DNA of 8,896 bases from Parvibaculum sp. (GTDB lineage: Bacteria > Pseudomonadota > Alphaproteobacteria > Parvibaculales > Parvibaculaceae). The notes below the pieces were generated by a model. It saw nothing but the letters and a program-made list of their open reading frames with translations, made no database searches and was not told where the DNA came from. Made by a program: the position numbers and the translations under genes. The stretch covers positions 1-8,896 of the forward strand of contig JACIYQ010000007.1 of the NCBI GenBank assembly GCA_014359855.1, in the 5' to 3' direction. Each line of letters starts with the position of its first letter. Within the stretch, counting starts at the first letter, position 1. Of the stretch, positions 1-6,361 are shown one piece after another.

Positions 1-1079
1 AAGTTGACTGCGGCAGGCGTGGCGAAGCCTTCGGCTATGACGTCGAGCGTGCCTGTATCGACATCAACCCGGACGATCTGCTTCTTGAACCAGAGCGGAC
101 CGTAGAGCTTTCCGTCGGGACCGAAGTCGAAGCCATTGAGACCACCCATGCCGGCCATGATCTTGCGCGGCGGGTTTTCTCCTGTCGGATCAAGTTCGTA
201 GAGCGCGTCGCCCAGAAAGACCTGGGTCGCGAACAGGCGTCCGTCTTCCATCCATGCAAGCGAATTAAGGCCTGGCAGCCCCTCGGCGAGAGTGAGCAGC
301 TCGCCGCCGGGTTTGCGCGCATAGACCTTCCCGTCGAGAAACGCCGTCCAGGCCAGCGTTCCATCGGGACCTTCTTCGAGGTCATCAGCCATGCCCGCCG
401 GAGAAGCTTCGTAGATGCTTGCCGTACCGCTCTCTGGATCGACCTCATAGATGGCGCGTCCGACGACGCTTCTCTCACCCGTTTCGATGTCCACGCGCGA
501 AATCCGACCGCCGGTGTTTTCGCTGACATAGAGCGCTCCGTCCCCCGCAAGTTTCAGCATGGCGGGACCGTCGAGGCCGGTCGCAACATCAGTGCCTGAA
601 TCGACATCAACCCGGACAATCTGTTTCTTGAACCAGAGCGGACCGTAGAGCTTCCCGTCGGGACCGAAGTCGAAGCCATTGAGACCGCCCATGCCGGCCA
701 TGATCTTGCGCGGCGGGTTTTCTCCTGCCGGATCAAGTTCGTAGAGCGTGTCGCCCAGAAAGACCTGGGTCGCGAACAGGCGTCCGTCCTCCGTCCAGGC
801 CAGCGTTCCATCGGGGCCTTCTTCGAGGTCATCAGCCATGCCTGCCGGAGAAGCTTCGTAAATGCTTGCCGTACCGCTCTCTGGATCGACCTCATAGATG
901 GCGCGTCCGACGACGCTTCCCGCGAGGATTTTTCCGTCCTTCGTGACGGTGATGCCGTGAATTCCATGAAAGGGTGAGGGGCCGGTGACAGCCTCCTGAA
1001 CATACTCGTTACTGTCCGAGCAGGCAGTAGCGCCCATCAGAATGACCGCAACGGCGGCGGCGCGCTTCAGGATTTTCAT
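1..1079 (-). CDS. Beta-propeller (SMP-30/NHL-like) lipoprotein, internally duplicated; 3' end outside window
   Basis: The frame is open from an ATG at 1079 down to the left edge, giving 359 complete codons with no stop, so the gene is 3'-truncated by the window. A strong Shine-Dalgarno (GGGGAGG) sits 5 bases before the start. Residues 1-20 form a lipoprotein signal (MKILKR, hydrophobic stretch, ATA-Cys20), so the mature protein is probably lipid-anchored on the periplasmic side. The rest consists of recurring blades of the type DPxGxxxxI, FGPDGKLYG, RVDVDxGT, as in six-bladed SMP-30/gluconolactonase, NHL or strictosidine-synthase-like propellers. The family call comes from motif resemblance. 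I cannot name a substrate or find a catalytic site. Residues 55-163 and 204-344 are near-identical copies (see repeats), so the propeller has extra or partial blades compared with a single-copy ancestor. The gene follows the HIT gene on the same strand after 66 bases. Confidence 0.8.
   Translation of the reverse strand, partial: MKILKRAAAVAVILMGATACSDSNEYVQEAVTGPSPFHGIHGITVTKDGKILAGSVVGRAIYEVDPESGTASIYEASPAGMADDLEEGPDGTLAWTEDGRLFATQVFLGDTLYELDPAGENPPRKIMAGMGGLNGFDFGPDGKLYGPLWFKKQIVRVDVDSGTDVATGLDGPAMLKLAGDGALYVSENTGGRISRVDIETGERSVVGRAIYEVDPESGTASIYEASPAGMADDLEEGPDGTLAWTAFLDGKVYARKPGGELLTLAEGLPGLNSLAWMEDGRLFATQVFLGDALYELDPTGENPPRKIMAGMGGLNGFDFGPDGKLYGPLWFKKQIVRVDVDTGTLDVIAEGFATPAAVN
48..470 (-). 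repeat. Internal gene duplication, complete copy (residues 204-344)
   Basis: This 423-base tract encodes 141 residues, from SVVGRAIYEVD to DVDTGT. Aligned with the tract at 591-917 it shows 12 mismatches over 327 bases, plus a 96-base segment (250-345) that the other tract lacks. That segment encodes 32 residues (AFLDGKVYARKPGG to LNSLAWM). Nine of the 12 mismatches are silent; three are S/T or A/T exchanges. Similarity stops abruptly at both ends. Confidence 0.9.
591..917 (-). repeat. Internal gene duplication, deleted copy (residues 55-163)
   Basis: This 327-base tract encodes 109 residues and is the first copy in the protein. It matches 48-470 but lacks 96 bases; the junction falls between positions 792 and 793. 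In the complete copy the missing stretch is bounded by related codons for Leu-Ala-Trp-Thr and Leu-Ala-Trp-Met, so slippage or recombination between these short repeats would give exactly this in-frame loss. The two copies are separated in the protein by 40 residues (164-203). Confidence 0.9.
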
Positions 1080-1114
1080 TCTTTCCTCCCCTTGGATGGA
1101 ATTGCCACCTTCAT
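1076..1114 (-). CDS. Possible 12-codon leader ORF overlapping the lipoprotein start
   Basis: A short ORF (MKVAIPSKGRKE) begins at an ATG at 1112-1114 and ends in TGA at 1076-1078. That stop overlaps the lipoprotein ATG in an ATGA arrangement typical of translational coupling. A purine-rich GGGAGG lies just before its ATG, but only 2 bases away, which is too close for efficient initiation. The ORF also spans the lipoprotein's own Shine-Dalgarno. It could be chance in a short purine-rich leader. Confidence 0.2.
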   Translation of the reverse strand: MKVAIPSKGRKE

Positions 1115-1145
1115 TTCCTCCCGGGCGGCAAAACCATCGGTGTTT

Positions 1146-1565
1146 TTATCGGAGTGCGGCTTTCACCATCTCGGCGTGCTTCTCGAGCTGCTTGAAATCG
1201 GCCATTTCACGGGCATGGAGTTTGAGGTCTATGCCATTCGTCCGTGGAATGATGTGTGTATGGATATGAAAAACCGTCTGCCCTGCGGCCGACCCGTTCA
1301 ACTGCGCGACGAGAATGCCGGGAACATCGAACGCTTTTCTTACGGCCGGGGCGATACGCTTTACCGTCTTTGCCATGGCGGCCGCATAGTCGGGATCGAG
1401 GTCGAAAATATCCTCTGCCGGGTATTTCGGAATGACGAGCGTATGACCCTCCGCCTGCGGCATGACATCCATGAAGGAGAGTGTCATGTCGTCTTCATAG
1501 ACCTTGAAGCAGGGCGCCTCGCCACGGAGTATTTTCGCAAAGATATTGTTTTGATCGTAGGCCAC
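1146..1565 (-). CDS. HIT-family (histidine triad) nucleotide-binding hydrolase
   Basis: This is a complete 139-residue protein, the usual size for the Hint branch of the HIT superfamily. The nucleotide-binding beginning is clear (NNIFAKILRGEAP, then VYEDD near 23-26, and FMDVMPQAEGHTLVIPK at 31-47). The triad is H100-I-H102-T-H104-I-I, with His102 the expected nucleophile, preceded by Asn90 and Gly-Gln at 95-96. By family knowledge such enzymes hydrolyse nucleoside phosphoramidates or related adenylates in the cytoplasm; the physiological substrate is unknown. The start is a GTG at 1563-1565, two bases beyond the stop of the FemAB-like gene. The nearest AGGAGG (1579-1584) lies inside that gene's last codons, 13 bases from the GTG. 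That is longer than optimal, so expression is probably coupled to upstream translation. The stop is TAA. Confidence 0.93.
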   Translation of the reverse strand: MAYDQNNIFAKILRGEAPCFKVYEDDMTLSFMDVMPQAEGHTLVIPKYPAEDIFDLDPDYAAAMAKTVKRIAPAVRKAFDVPGILVAQLNGSAAGQTVFHIHTHIIPRTNGIDLKLHAREMADFKQLEKHAEMVKAALR

Positions 1566-1567
1566 GG

Positions 1568-2764
1568 TCAGAATTCGTCCTCCTGATGTTCTTCCCCGGA
1601 ATCGTGCCGGAACGGCGCGTATTCGCCAAGGGCGGCGATATCCCGGTCGACATATTGCCGTTCGCGCGAAAGATATTCGGCCACAGCCTCCCGGAACGAT
1701 GAATTGGCTATCCAGTGCACACTATAGGTGCGCGACGGAAGGTAACCGCGCGCGAGTTTGTGTTCGCCCTGGGCCCCGGCTTCGACGCGTGCCAGCCCCC
1801 TGTCGATGGCGAACTCGATGGCCTGGTAATAACAGCATTCGAAATGGAGGAAGGGGTGATGCTCAACGGCGCCCCAGTTCCTGCCGTAGAGAGCATCGCC
1901 ACCAATAAAATTCAACGCGCCGGCGATCAGCCGTCCCTCGCGCCGCGCCATCACCAGAAGCGTTTCGTCGGCCATGCGCTCGCCCACGAGGCTGAAGAAT
2001 TCGCGGGTCAAATAAGGCGACCCCCATTTGCGTGCACCTGTGTCCATGTAGAAGGCGAAGAAGGCGTCCCAGTGGTCTTCCGTGAGGTCGCTGCCCGTTA
2101 CCCATTCAACCGAAATGCCGTTTTCCGTTGCCCGCTCGCGTTCCTTGCGGATCATCTTGCGCTTTCGGGACGAAAGGTCCGACAGAAAATCCTCGAAGGT
2201 TTTGTACCCTCGATTGTGCCAATGAAATTGTTGGTCCGTGCGCTGCAGAAGACCGAGAGAGCCGAGACGCATCCACTGCCGCTCAGGCAGGAAGGTGATG
2301 TGAAGTGACGACGCATCCATCCTCTTGCCGATTTCGATCGCACCGGCGATCAGTGTGTCCTCGACGGCTTCGCGAGCGGGGGTGTTTGGCGTCAGGAGGC
2401 GCGGGCCTGTTGCAGGCGTGAACGGTACTGAGCACTGAAGTTTCGGATAGTAGCGCCCGCCCGCATTCTCAAACGCGTTTGCCCAACCATGATCGAAGAC
2501 GTATTCACCGCGACTGTGGTTCTTGAGGTACATGGGCATGCAGCCAGCGAGCTGTCCTCTCTCGTCCTCAAGAAGTATGTGCTGCGGTAGCCATCCGGTA
2601 CGGCGCGTCGCCGATCCGCTTTCCTCCAGCGCGCTCAGGAATCGGTGTGAGACGAATGGATTTACGGGCTCGCCAAGGGGATTGGCGCAGGCGTCCCAGC
2701 TTGCGCTGTCGACGCATGAGAGGTCGTCCACGACCCGGATGATGGCTGCTTCGTTGTCGCCCAT
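1568..2764 (-). CDS. FemAB-like GNAT-fold N-acyltransferase (PF04339, formerly DUF482)
   Basis: This 398-residue protein has hallmarks of the PF04339 FemAB-like family, a double-GNAT fold often annotated as peptidoglycan biosynthesis/recognition. Visible landmarks are FLSDLSSRKRKMIRKER at 193-209, ALYGRNWG then FLHFECCYYQAIEF at 291-319, and EAGAQGEHKLARGYLPS at 328-344. Length is typical. There is no signal peptide or membrane segment, so it is cytoplasmic. Homology to Fem-type aminoacyl transferases suggests transfer of an aminoacyl or acyl group, but the substrate of this branch is not established. The start ATG at 2762-2764 is preceded by TAGGA with a 7-base spacer. It lies 27 bases after the RidA stop and 2 bases before the HIT start, so co-transcription with both is likely. 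The C-terminus is strongly acidic (EEHQEDEF). Confidence 0.88.
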   Translation of the reverse strand: MGDNEAAIIRVVDDLSCVDSASWDACANPLGEPVNPFVSHRFLSALEESGSATRRTGWLPQHILLEDERGQLAGCMPMYLKNHSRGEYVFDHGWANAFENAGGRYYPKLQCSVPFTPATGPRLLTPNTPAREAVEDTLIAGAIEIGKRMDASSLHITFLPERQWMRLGSLGLLQRTDQQFHWHNRGYKTFEDFLSDLSSRKRKMIRKERERATENGISVEWVTGSDLTEDHWDAFFAFYMDTGARKWGSPYLTREFFSLVGERMADETLLVMARREGRLIAGALNFIGGDALYGRNWGAVEHHPFLHFECCYYQAIEFAIDRGLARVEAGAQGEHKLARGYLPSRTYSVHWIANSSFREAVAEYLSRERQYVDRDIAALGEYAPFRHDSGEEHQEDEF

Positions 2765-2791
2765 GATCCGATCCTATTGAACCGGCGAGGC

Positions 2792-3259
2792 CTAGGCGAT
2801 CTCGAAAATTGCCTCGATTTCGACGGTCATCTGGAAGGGGAGCGATGCGGCTGCAACGGCGGAACGGGCGTGACGGCCCGCATCGCCGAACACCTCCACC
2901 AGAAGATCGGAGCCGCCATTTATGACGGCAGGTTGTTGATCGAAGTCGGGGGTGGCGTTCACGAAGCCGAGAAGTTTCACGCAACGTTTGACGCGGTCGA
3001 GGTCGCCGCCGCACGCTGCTTTCAGCTGGGCGAGGACGTTGATCATCGTCAGGCGCGCCGCCGCCTTGCCGGCCTCGACATCCTGTTCCCTGCCCACCTT
3101 TCCGGTGAATTCGAGTCCCTTCGGCCCGACAGGACCCTGCCCGGAAATGAAAACGAGATTGCCGCTGATGACATAGGGCACATAGGTGCCTGCGGGCTGG
3201 GAGGGGGAGGGCAATTCGATGCCGATCTCCTTCAGGCGTGCTTCGATTATTCCGGCCAT
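2792..3259 (-). CDS. RidA/YjgF/UK114-family protein (reactive enamine/imine deaminase)
   Basis: This 155-residue protein starts at the ATG at 3257-3259, supported by GGGAG about 8 bases upstream. An in-frame GTG at 3278-3280 would add seven residues but has no comparable ribosome site. Members of the family hydrolyse reactive 2-aminoacrylate-type enamines/imines released by PLP enzymes. Landmarks are FISGQGPVG at 37-45, LGFVNATPDFDQQPAVINGGSDLL at 97-120, and the C-terminal signature with Arg132 (HARSAV) and Glu149 (VEIEAI). These correspond to the carboxylate-binding Arg and the catalytic-region Glu of canonical RidA. The longer N-terminus and the NATPDF-QQP loop place it in the larger YjgF-like subgroup (about 150 residues) rather than classical RidA of about 128, so deaminase activity is probable, not certain. 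It is the first gene of the minus-strand cluster. Confidence 0.9.
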   Translation of the reverse strand: MAGIIEARLKEIGIELPSPSQPAGTYVPYVISGNLVFISGQGPVGPKGLEFTGKVGREQDVEAGKAAARLTMINVLAQLKAACGGDLDRVKRCVKLLGFVNATPDFDQQPAVINGGSDLLVEVFGDAGRHARSAVAAASLPFQMTVEIEAIFEIA

Positions 3260-3351
3260 GACGTTTTCTCCCTTTCCCACGGTTGCCGCATTGTTCTGGC
3301 GGGTTATACCTAGCGCCTAATACGGCACGGCGAAAGAGCGGGGAAGCGATC
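3260..3351. promoter_or_regulatory. Divergent intergenic region with candidate aguA promoter
   Basis: These 92 bases separate the ridA-like gene (minus) from aguA (plus) and must hold the promoters for both. On the plus strand TTGCCG (3283-3288) and TATACC (3305-3310) with a 16-base spacer resemble a sigma-70 promoter, 4 of 6 matches in each box. The same -10 element reads TATAAC on the minus strand (3303-3308), so a divergent promoter could share it, but I see no convincing -35 for that direction. No operator dyad stands out. Confidence 0.35.
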
Positions 3352-4392
3352 ATGAGCGAGCGGCGGATGCCGGCGGATGACGGCTTGTTCATGCCGGCGG
3401 AATGGGAGCCGCATGAACGCTGCTGGATGCAGTGGCCGAGCCGGGCGGATGTTTGGGGCGAGCGCCTGCCGCAGGCCTATGCCGCCTATGCCGGTGTTGC
3501 GCGTGCCATCGCAGCGTTCGAGCCGGTGAGCATGGTCTGCCGGCCGGAAGACGAGGCGCAGGTTCGGCTCGCCTGCGGGCGCGACGTCGAGATCGTGCCC
3601 TTGCCGATCGATGACAGCTGGTGCCGGGATTCCGGACCGATTTTTCTCGTGGACGGAAAGGGACATGTCGCGGGATCGCAATGGCGCTTCAACGCGTGGG
3701 GTAATGCCTATCACGGCTATGAAAACGATGCTGCCGTTGCCGGACTTATCCTCAGCCGGCTCGGCATGCGCAACTATTCGAACAATATGGTGCTTGAGGG
3801 CGGATCCATCTCCGTCGATGGCTATGGAACGCTCATCACGACAGAGGAATGCCTGCTGAAGGACAATCGCAATCCGGAAATGACGCGGCAACAAATCGAG
3901 GAGGCGCTTGCGCTCACGCTTGGTGTGGCACGCATTGTCTGGCTCGATCGCGGGCTGGAGGATGACGAGACGAGCGGCCATGTCGACATGATCGCTTCCT
4001 TCGCGGGGGAAGGGCGCGTGCTCCTGCATATGCCGCAAGACAAGAGCGATCCGAATTACGCCCGCATGCAGGACAACAGGCAGAGGCTGGCGGAGGCACG
4101 GGATGCGAGAGGACGGCGGCTCGAAGTGGTCGAGATTCCGCAGCCGCGCCGTCAGTTCCGGCGTCCCGATGGCAGACGGCTTTGCACGTCCTACGTGAAT
4201 TCCTACATTGCGAATGGCGCCATCATCATGCCGGTCTATGACGATCCGAATGATGACATTGCTGCCGGAATAATGGGGGAGGTTTTCCCGGACCGGAAAA
4301 TAGTCGGGGTGCCGGCGCTCGAAATCGCGGCCGGGGGCGGCTCAATCCATTGTATCACGCAGCAGCAGCCGAAGGGCGTAGCGCTCGCGTGA
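3352..4392 (+). CDS. aguA: Agmatine deiminase (agmatine iminohydrolase)
   Basis: This enzyme hydrolyses agmatine to N-carbamoylputrescine and ammonia in the cytoplasm, the first step of the arginine decarboxylase route to putrescine. The 346-residue form starts at ATG 3352, preceded by CGGGGAAG about 8 bases upstream; an upstream in-frame TTG at 3283 would add 23 non-conserved residues across the promoter. Guanidino-group-modifying fold signatures are complete: DDSWCRDSGPIF at 87-98 (Arg92, Asp93), LEGGSI at 148-153 followed by DGYGTLITTEECLL, RNP at 173-175, DDETSGHVDM at 204-213 (His210), and GGGSIHCITQQQP at 328-340 with nucleophile Cys334. Length matches the family. No aguB (N-carbamoylputrescine amidohydrolase) or transporter lies beside it. 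The gene ends 4 bases from the convergent GGDEF gene with no terminator between them. Confidence 0.95.
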   Translation: MSERRMPADDGLFMPAEWEPHERCWMQWPSRADVWGERLPQAYAAYAGVARAIAAFEPVSMVCRPEDEAQVRLACGRDVEIVPLPIDDSWCRDSGPIFLVDGKGHVAGSQWRFNAWGNAYHGYENDAAVAGLILSRLGMRNYSNNMVLEGGSISVDGYGTLITTEECLLKDNRNPEMTRQQIEEALALTLGVARIVWLDRGLEDDETSGHVDMIASFAGEGRVLLHMPQDKSDPNYARMQDNRQRLAEARDARGRRLEVVEIPQPRRQFRRPDGRRLCTSYVNSYIANGAIIMPVYDDPNDDIAAGIMGEVFPDRKIVGVPALEIAAGGGSIHCITQQQPKGVALA

Positions 4393-4396
4393 GCGA

Positions 4397-5119
4397 TCAG
4401 CCGAGCGTCGTCAGGCGCGCGGCGCGGCCGCCGTTCTTTTTGTCGGCATACATGGCGCGATCGGCCCGGTCGATCAGATGTTCGATCTGCGTTTCGCCGG
4501 TATAGGCAGCAAGGCCGAGGCTTGCGCGCACGGAAATCCGGTGCGTTTTGCAGGCTATTCTGAGTTTGCCGAGGCCGCGCAGCATCTCCCGTGCGCGGTC
4601 GCGCGCGGGCCGATGGTCCGCACGGACGAACAGGACTGCGAATTCGTCGCCGCCGAGGCGCGCGGCATAGTCCGTTGCGCGAATGCTCCGGCTCAGGAAC
4701 GTTCCGACGGTGCGCAGTACCTCGTCCCCCGCCGCATGGCCGCAGCGATCATTGACCGACTTGAAGTTATCGAGATCGATATAGGCAAGGAGGCCTGTTT
4801 CCTCGTAGCGGGCGGCGCTCAGGAGGTTGCGGTGAAGCACTTCATGAAAGCCGCGCCTGTTGAGCAAGCCGGTGAGTTCGTCTGTCAGCGCAAGGGCTTC
4901 GAGCTGCCGGATGCGTGCGTTGAGCGCCACGATGCGGCTTTCGGCCTCATCCGCGAAGGCGAGTGCCTGCGTGACGATGTGGCGTGCCGCCGCCGCGCGG
5001 GCCTCTGATCCGAGGTTGCGCCGGAATTGCTCCGTCTGCGGATCGGATGGAAGGATGCCATCCCCAACGGCGCTGGCGGCGCCGTCTCCATTCCCCGATA
5101 TCCTCTTCGCGTACCCCAT
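4397..5119 (-). CDS. Soluble GGDEF-domain diguanylate cyclase
   Basis: This 240-residue protein is probably an active cyclase that makes c-di-GMP from two GTP. Its GGDEF domain spans about 78-238: TDELTGLLNRRGF at 79-91, metal/substrate loop IDLDNFKSVND at 114-124 (Asp115), catalytic GGDEF at 156-160, and DRADRAMYADKKNGG at 217-231. An allosteric I-site is present: RATD at 147-150 stands exactly five residues before GGDEF, so product inhibition is expected. The N-terminal 77 residues have no membrane segment or recognised sensor; residues about 50-78 look like the signalling coiled coil that normally joins a sensor to GGDEF. The trigger is therefore unclear. The ATG at 5117-5119 follows AAGGGA at a short distance. 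The gene converges on aguA. Confidence 0.92.
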   Translation of the reverse strand: MGYAKRISGNGDGAASAVGDGILPSDPQTEQFRRNLGSEARAAAARHIVTQALAFADEAESRIVALNARIRQLEALALTDELTGLLNRRGFHEVLHRNLLSAARYEETGLLAYIDLDNFKSVNDRCGHAAGDEVLRTVGTFLSRSIRATDYAARLGGDEFAVLFVRADHRPARDRAREMLRGLGKLRIACKTHRISVRASLGLAAYTGETQIEHLIDRADRAMYADKKNGGRAARLTTLG

Positions 5120-5127
5120 GTTCCCTT

Positions 5128-5146
5128 ATCGCGAGCCAGGCGCGAT
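5128..5146 (-). promoter_or_regulatory. Hairpin directly upstream of the GGDEF gene ribosome site
   Basis: A perfect 6-base inverted repeat, ATCGCG and CGCGAT with a 7-base loop, ends at 5128, immediately before the AAGGGA ribosome-binding segment of the GGDEF gene (start 5119). In mRNA it would form a GC-rich stem abutting the Shine-Dalgarno and could modulate initiation. No matching riboswitch class is recognised, so the role is inference. Confidence 0.3.
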
Positions 5147-5250
5147 CCCCTTCAGGCGTGTGTCCCGGCTTTCCCGAAGCAAGGAATCTGCCAACCCCGT
5201 TTTCCTTTGGAAACAATGACTTGCGCCGGCGTGGTTCATCTGCAGCGGGC
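5147..5250. other. Remainder of the spacer between the GGDEF gene and the dehydrogenase
   Basis: Non-coding stretch that must hold the promoter of the GGDEF gene if that gene is not read through from the dehydrogenase. I see no clear -35/-10 pair. A short dyad TTTCC-TTT-GGAAA lies at 5201-5213. Frames crossing this region are shadows of neighbouring coding sequence. Confidence 0.4.
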
Positions 5251-5294
5251 AAAAAATGCCGACACAGTTTGCCGCAGGGCAAGGCCTGCCCGGC
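5251..5294 (-). terminator. Weak terminator-like hairpin after the dehydrogenase gene
   Basis: Just downstream of the dehydrogenase stop (minus strand), 5294-5271 can fold as GGGCA and TGCCC around a 5-base loop, with an outer GCC/GGC pairing across a bulge. A run of six T (5256-5251 read on the minus strand) follows, but 14 bases after the stem, farther than in a good intrinsic terminator. Read-through into the GGDEF gene is therefore possible. Confidence 0.3.
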
Positions 5295-5300
5295 TGCTGC

Positions 5301-6266
5301 TCAGGGGTGCAAAAGGTCGCGGGGCGTCTTGCCGGCGAAGAAGACCTCGAGGTTTTCGAGTGCGCGGAAGCCCATGGCATTGCGCGTTTCAAGCGTGGCG
5401 CTGCCGAGGTGCGGAAGCAGGAAGGCATTGGAAAGATTGAGATATCCGGGGTGGAGGTTCGGCTCGTTGTTGTAGACATCGAGGCCGGCCGCGCCGATGC
5501 GGCCGGAGGCGAGCGCCTCGATCAAGGCTTCGTCGTCCACGATGTCGCCGCGCGCCGTATTCACGACGATGGCGCCGTGAGGCAGGAGGGGGATGGTCTC
5601 GCGGTTGACGAGCCCGCGCGTTTCCGGCGTCGAGGCGCAGTGGATGGAGAGCACATCCGACGCGCCGAAAAGTGAGGCAATATCAGTGTGATAGCGCGCA
5701 CCGGCTTCAAGCTCCGGCGGCAAGCGATGGCGGTTGTGGTAGTGGATTTCCATTCCGAAGGCGCGGGCACGAGAGGCCGTTGCGCGGCCGATGCGGCCAA
5801 GGCCCAGAATGCCCAGGCGCTTGCCGGAAAGCTCCGTACCCAGCATTCCCGTGGGCGCCCAGTTTTTCCAGCGGCCCTCGCGGAGCGTGGCCATGCCGGA
5901 GGCCGCATTGCGGGCCGCACCGAGGATAAGCAGGAGCGCGATCTCGGCCGTGGCATCGGTGAGGACGTCGGGTGTGTTGGTGACGGCAATGCCACGGGCC
6001 TGCGCGGCGGCGACATCGATGTGATCGTAACCGACGGAAAAGGTTGAGATAATCCGGATGCTTGCGGGCAAGGTGGCGATCAGACCGGCGTCGATCCTGT
6101 CCGTCACCGTGACGAGGAGGCCGTCCTTGCCCTGCGCGCCGGCGGCGATGCTCTCGCGCGTGGGGAGGCGGTCGTCCGGATTTAGCGTTGCCTCGAAATG
6201 ACTTAGCGCGCGGGCCTCTACATCGGACGGTAATTTTCGTGTGACGAGAATGCTGGGGCAGGACAT
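5301..6266 (-). CDS. D-isomer-specific 2-hydroxyacid dehydrogenase (glyoxylate/hydroxypyruvate reductase type)
   Basis: This 321-residue NAD(P)H-dependent enzyme reduces a 2-ketoacid such as glyoxylate or hydroxypyruvate to the D-hydroxyacid in the cytoplasm. The Rossmann dinucleotide motif GLGRIG is at 155-160 (G-x-G-x-x-G). The family catalytic triad is present: Arg239 in VNTARGDIVDD, Glu268 in LDVYNNEP, and His286 in LLPHLGSAT. The substrate-domain segment FSVGYDHIDV (76-85) is also typical. The residue after the second beta strand is Asn-Arg-His (178-180), not the Asp common in NAD-specific members, which favours NADPH; this is inference. GyaR/GhrB-like function is the best guess, but 2-ketogluconate or phenylpyruvate reduction cannot be excluded. 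The ATG at 6264-6266 has AAGG 6 bases upstream. The gene diverges from eipB. Confidence 0.92.
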   Translation of the reverse strand: MSCPSILVTRKLPSDVEARALSHFEATLNPDDRLPTRESIAAGAQGKDGLLVTVTDRIDAGLIATLPASIRIISTFSVGYDHIDVAAAQARGIAVTNTPDVLTDATAEIALLLILGAARNAASGMATLREGRWKNWAPTGMLGTELSGKRLGILGLGRIGRATASRARAFGMEIHYHNRHRLPPELEAGARYHTDIASLFGASDVLSIHCASTPETRGLVNRETIPLLPHGAIVVNTARGDIVDDEALIEALASGRIGAAGLDVYNNEPNLHPGYLNLSNAFLLPHLGSATLETRNAMGFRALENLEVFFAGKTPRDLLHP

Positions 6267-6298
6267 GGACGACCTTGAGATGGAACGGGTTCTCCGGT

Positions 6299-6314
6299 TT
6301 ACCCGATGGTGTAA
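6299..6314. promoter_or_regulatory. Imperfect palindrome in the dehydrogenase/eipB divergent region
   Basis: TTACCC and GTGTAA are separated by 4 bases and form a dyad with 5 of 6 positions symmetric, centred in the 95-base region between the divergent start codons (6266 and 6362). The position suits an operator controlling either gene. No regulator gene lies beside it and I cannot assign a family. No clear sigma-70 promoter is seen: TTGAGA at 6275-6280 is followed 17 bases later only by TTTACC. Confidence 0.2.
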
Positions 6315-6361
6315 GCTCCTAAAAGGGCTTCGAGACGAGAAGCGGCAGCGGAAGACAAGTC

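Noticed and set aside
35..1003. Two minus-strand open frames of 171 and 149 codons (35-550 and 554-1003)
   Set aside because: They share one frame that is shifted from the lipoprotein frame open from 1079 to the window edge. They resemble each other only because the underlying DNA is duplicated. They lack propeller motifs and look like Arg/Ser-rich shadow translation.
1092..1586. 164-codon plus-strand frame opposite the HIT gene
   Set aside because: It is antisense to a HIT protein with an intact His triad, and shows no motifs or ribosome site of its own.
3283..3351. N-terminal extension of AguA from TTG 3283
   Set aside because: The 23 added residues are not family-like, overlap the likely promoter, and the ATG at 3352 has a better ribosome site.
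2568..3392. 274-codon minus-strand frame across ridA and the 5' part of the FemAB-like gene
   Set aside because: It overlaps two well-supported genes in another frame and its translation is Arg-rich without motifs.
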